Assembly: GCA_023409265.1 (NCBI GenBank)
Contig: JAEYHZ010000027.1
Span: forward strand, 1 to 35,608
DNA length: 35,608 bases
Origin: Bacillota bacterium
Lineage (GTDB): Bacteria; Bacillota; Clostridia; Acetivibrionales; DSM-1351
Direction of reading: 5' to 3'
Position numbers and translations under genes: made by a program. The notes beneath the pieces were generated by a model. It ran no database searches and had not been told where the DNA came from. It saw only the letters and a program-made list of their open reading frames with translations. Below are positions 34,243 to 35,608 of this stretch, one piece after another; the first letter of the stretch is position 1, and every line of letters starts with the position of its first letter.

Positions 34243-34476
34243 ATGGTAAAACCTATTAAAATTAAAAACATTGAGGATATCGAGAAGGTTAATAGAATAG
34301 TATCTCAATACCCCTTTGATATCTGGATTCATGGAAAGAGTGGTATGGCAGATGCAAAATCGATTTTAGGGATGTTTATACTCAAACTGGATGAACCATT
34401 GACTCTGGTAGTACCTGATGACGCCGACACTCACAAGTTATTCAAGGATTTGGACGAGTACATGCATTTTTATTAA
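34243..34476 (+). CDS. HPr-like protein lacking the catalytic histidine
   Basis: 77 residues. The Ser46-loop of HPr is conserved (ADAKSILGMFIL, Ser40 here) and overall length matches PTS HPr. The active-site GLHARPA motif is absent; by alignment the His position is about Asn9. It therefore cannot carry the PTS phosphate in the usual way, and a Crh-like regulatory role (Ser-phosphorylated by an HPr kinase) is a reasonable guess. ATG at 34243 follows AAGGAGAG. Stand-alone gene on the plus strand, bounded by divergent DUF1638 and a strong terminator. Confidence 0.75.
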   Translation: MVKPIKIKNIEDIEKVNRIVSQYPFDIWIHGKSGMADAKSILGMFILKLDEPLTLVVPDDADTHKLFKDLDEYMHFY

Positions 34477-34579
34477 TACAAGCAGGGACATAACTCAAGC
34501 TGTAATATATATTACGAATTTTTCGGAGAGTTCTTTTACAAGTACTTCCGTACAAACTTATATTATCGGGTGGCAACCG

Positions 34580-34624
34580 AAAAAATAAAAGATATAATCG
34601 ATCAGATTATATCTTTTATTTTTT
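34580..34624. terminator. Strong bidirectional intrinsic terminator
   Basis: A perfect 20-bp stem (34580-34599 with 34605-34624) with a GATCA loop. The 5' A-run and 3' T-run serve both directions: it ends the HPr-like transcript and the convergent corrinoid-protein transcript. Confidence 0.92.
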
Positions 34625-34746
34625 CTAACCATACCTACCCATTAATACAAGTTGTACTCATCGTACTATATTAAAAGATATTGAAAAAATTTACGTTTTC
34701 CAAACAGCTGATTGTTAATTTTTGCCTGTAACAATGAAATCATGTA

Positions 34747-35385
34747 CTAGCGTCCTTCGCAGATCCTGGCCGCCACATCGGCAGCCGATGCTGCATCGGC
34801 CGTATAGAAATCAGCAGCAATTGTTTCGCAGAAGCCCTGTGTTACAGGTGCTCCGCCAATCATTATGGCTACTTTATCCCTGATGCCTGCATTAACAGCT
34901 TCGTTAACTACGGTTTCCATTTCTGCCATGGTAGTCGTTAAAAGTGTGGAGCATGCAATTATCCGGGCGTTTTCGCTGATGGCTGTTTCAATAAATCTTG
35001 TAGCCGGCACGTCAACACCCAGGTCCACAACCTCCAGGCCCCTGCCCTCCATCATCATTTTAACCAGGTTTTTACCTATATCATGCAGGTCTCCTTTGAC
35101 AGTACCAATAACCACTTTGCCGGCAGCTTTTACTCCGCTGGATACCAGCAAGGGTTTCAGCAGCTCTGTTCCCATATTCATAGCCCTGGCTGCTATCATA
35201 ACATCGGGTACATATATTTCATCCTTTTTGAACTTTTCACCGATTACTGCCATACCCGGCAGAAGCCCCCCGTTCAAAATCTCCTGGGGTTCAAAACCTT
35301 CATCCAATGCTTTTTGAACCAATTCCTTAACAACTTTGGCTTTACCTATCTGAAGATTTTGCGAAATATCATTTAGTATGCTCAT
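34747..35385 (-). CDS. Corrinoid-binding methyl-carrier protein (MtbC/MttC/MtgC family)
   Basis: 212 residues. Helical N-terminal cap (1-85), then a B12-binding Rossmann domain with the base-off/His-on signature DLHDIG (Asp99, His101 as lower axial ligand, Gly104), STL near 146-148 and the double Gly 177-178. Such proteins shuttle methyl groups between a substrate-specific methyltransferase (methylamines, betaines, methanol) and a tetrahydrofolate methyltransferase. Neither methyltransferase is in the window; one may lie past the right edge. AGGAGA precedes the ATG at 35385. RACo (30316-32166) is the likely activator. Confidence 0.92.
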   Translation of the reverse strand: MSILNDISQNLQIGKAKVVKELVQKALDEGFEPQEILNGGLLPGMAVIGEKFKKDEIYVPDVMIAARAMNMGTELLKPLLVSSGVKAAGKVVIGTVKGDLHDIGKNLVKMMMEGRGLEVVDLGVDVPATRFIETAISENARIIACSTLLTTTMAEMETVVNEAVNAGIRDKVAIMIGGAPVTQGFCETIAADFYTADAASAADVAARICEGR

Positions 35386-35466
35386 CTGTAACTCTCCTGT
35401 ATTTAGAAACAGTTAAATAATATCTTATTATTTAACTATCCCTTAGTTCACTTTAGTACTTTAATA

Positions 35467-35608
35467 CTATACCCTCTATTGACAATGTACAACACGTTTT
35501 TGAGCGACGGATTTGCTCTGTAGCTGCGTTAAAGCCGTTTGCAAGGCACAAAGCATTGCTACACGGCTTTGCCTTGCCACAAAACAAATCCATCAGCTCA
35601 AAAATCTT
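35467..35608. repeat. Second copy of the MITE-like repeat, cut by the window edge
   Basis: Left end ATACCCTCTATTGACAATG at 35469 onward matches the start of the element at 16574 over about 140 bases with scattered substitutions (GTACAACACGTTTTTGAG; GCTGCGTTAAAGCCG; TTGCAAGGCACAAAGC). An internal symmetry (GAGCGACGGATTTG against CAAATCCATCAGCTC) suggests a folded unit. It lies upstream of the corrinoid-protein gene. The far end is not visible. Confidence 0.75.

Overview
The window looks like a chromosomal segment of an anaerobic, spore-forming Clostridia member, probably of the Ruminiclostridium / cellulolytic Clostridium type. This is inferred from the moderate-to-low GC content, strong AGGAGG-type ribosome binding sites, a tryptophan T-box leader, a YtaF-type sporulation membrane protein, a collagen-like surface protein and a corrinoid/RACo gene set. 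No rRNA, tRNA, transposase or CRISPR array was seen. Species was not tested by any search.

Layout. 1-5734: a collagen-like Gly-X-Thr protein (minus strand, its C-terminus off the left edge) diverges from a three-domain glycosyltransferase/double-methyltransferase protein and a UDP-sugar dehydrogenase. Together they suggest a glycosylated surface or spore-coat collagen system. 5797-5841 is an inverted repeat separating this from the convergent tryptophan operon. 5871-12499: a complete trpEGDCFBA operon on the minus strand, behind a Trp-specific T-box leader (about 12590-12900). A small palindromic element lies between that leader and the best candidate promoter. 13263-18008: YtaF, a DUF1836 protein, an SGNH hydrolase, a TPR protein and a NdpA-type nucleoid-associated protein, with a 280-bp inverted-repeat element beside the last. 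18079-21397: an LtaS-like phosphoglycerol transferase and a CapA-like metallophosphatase, both envelope genes. 21825-23003: phosphopentomutase.

23155-28768 is a cobalamin acquisition locus: a cobalamin riboswitch with its terminator, then btuF, btuC and btuD (BtuD with an extra C-terminal Rossmann-like domain), cobU and cobS. A 25-bp tandem repeat follows cobS. 28917-30283 is a small regulated membrane module: a Cro/C1-type repressor, two membrane proteins, and a clear promoter with a 20-bp palindromic operator. 30316-35385 is a corrinoid-dependent C1 methyl-transfer cluster: RACo-type activator, cobT, a DUF1638 protein and a corrinoid-binding protein, with a small HPr-like gene on the opposite strand. 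No substrate methyltransferase gene is visible; it may lie beyond the right edge.

How it fits together: the B12-sensing uptake genes, CobU/CobS/CobT (nucleotide-loop assembly) and the corrinoid-protein/RACo pair form one theme, getting, finishing and using cobamides. The most unusual features are non-coding. There are two related families of palindromic repeats (12919-13028; 16574-16854 and 35467-35608) sharing a GC-rich core, and a stem-loop leader repeat found in the same orientation upstream of both capA and cobU. The collagen/glycosyltransferase neighbourhood and the BtuD C-terminal extension are the best protein-level leads.
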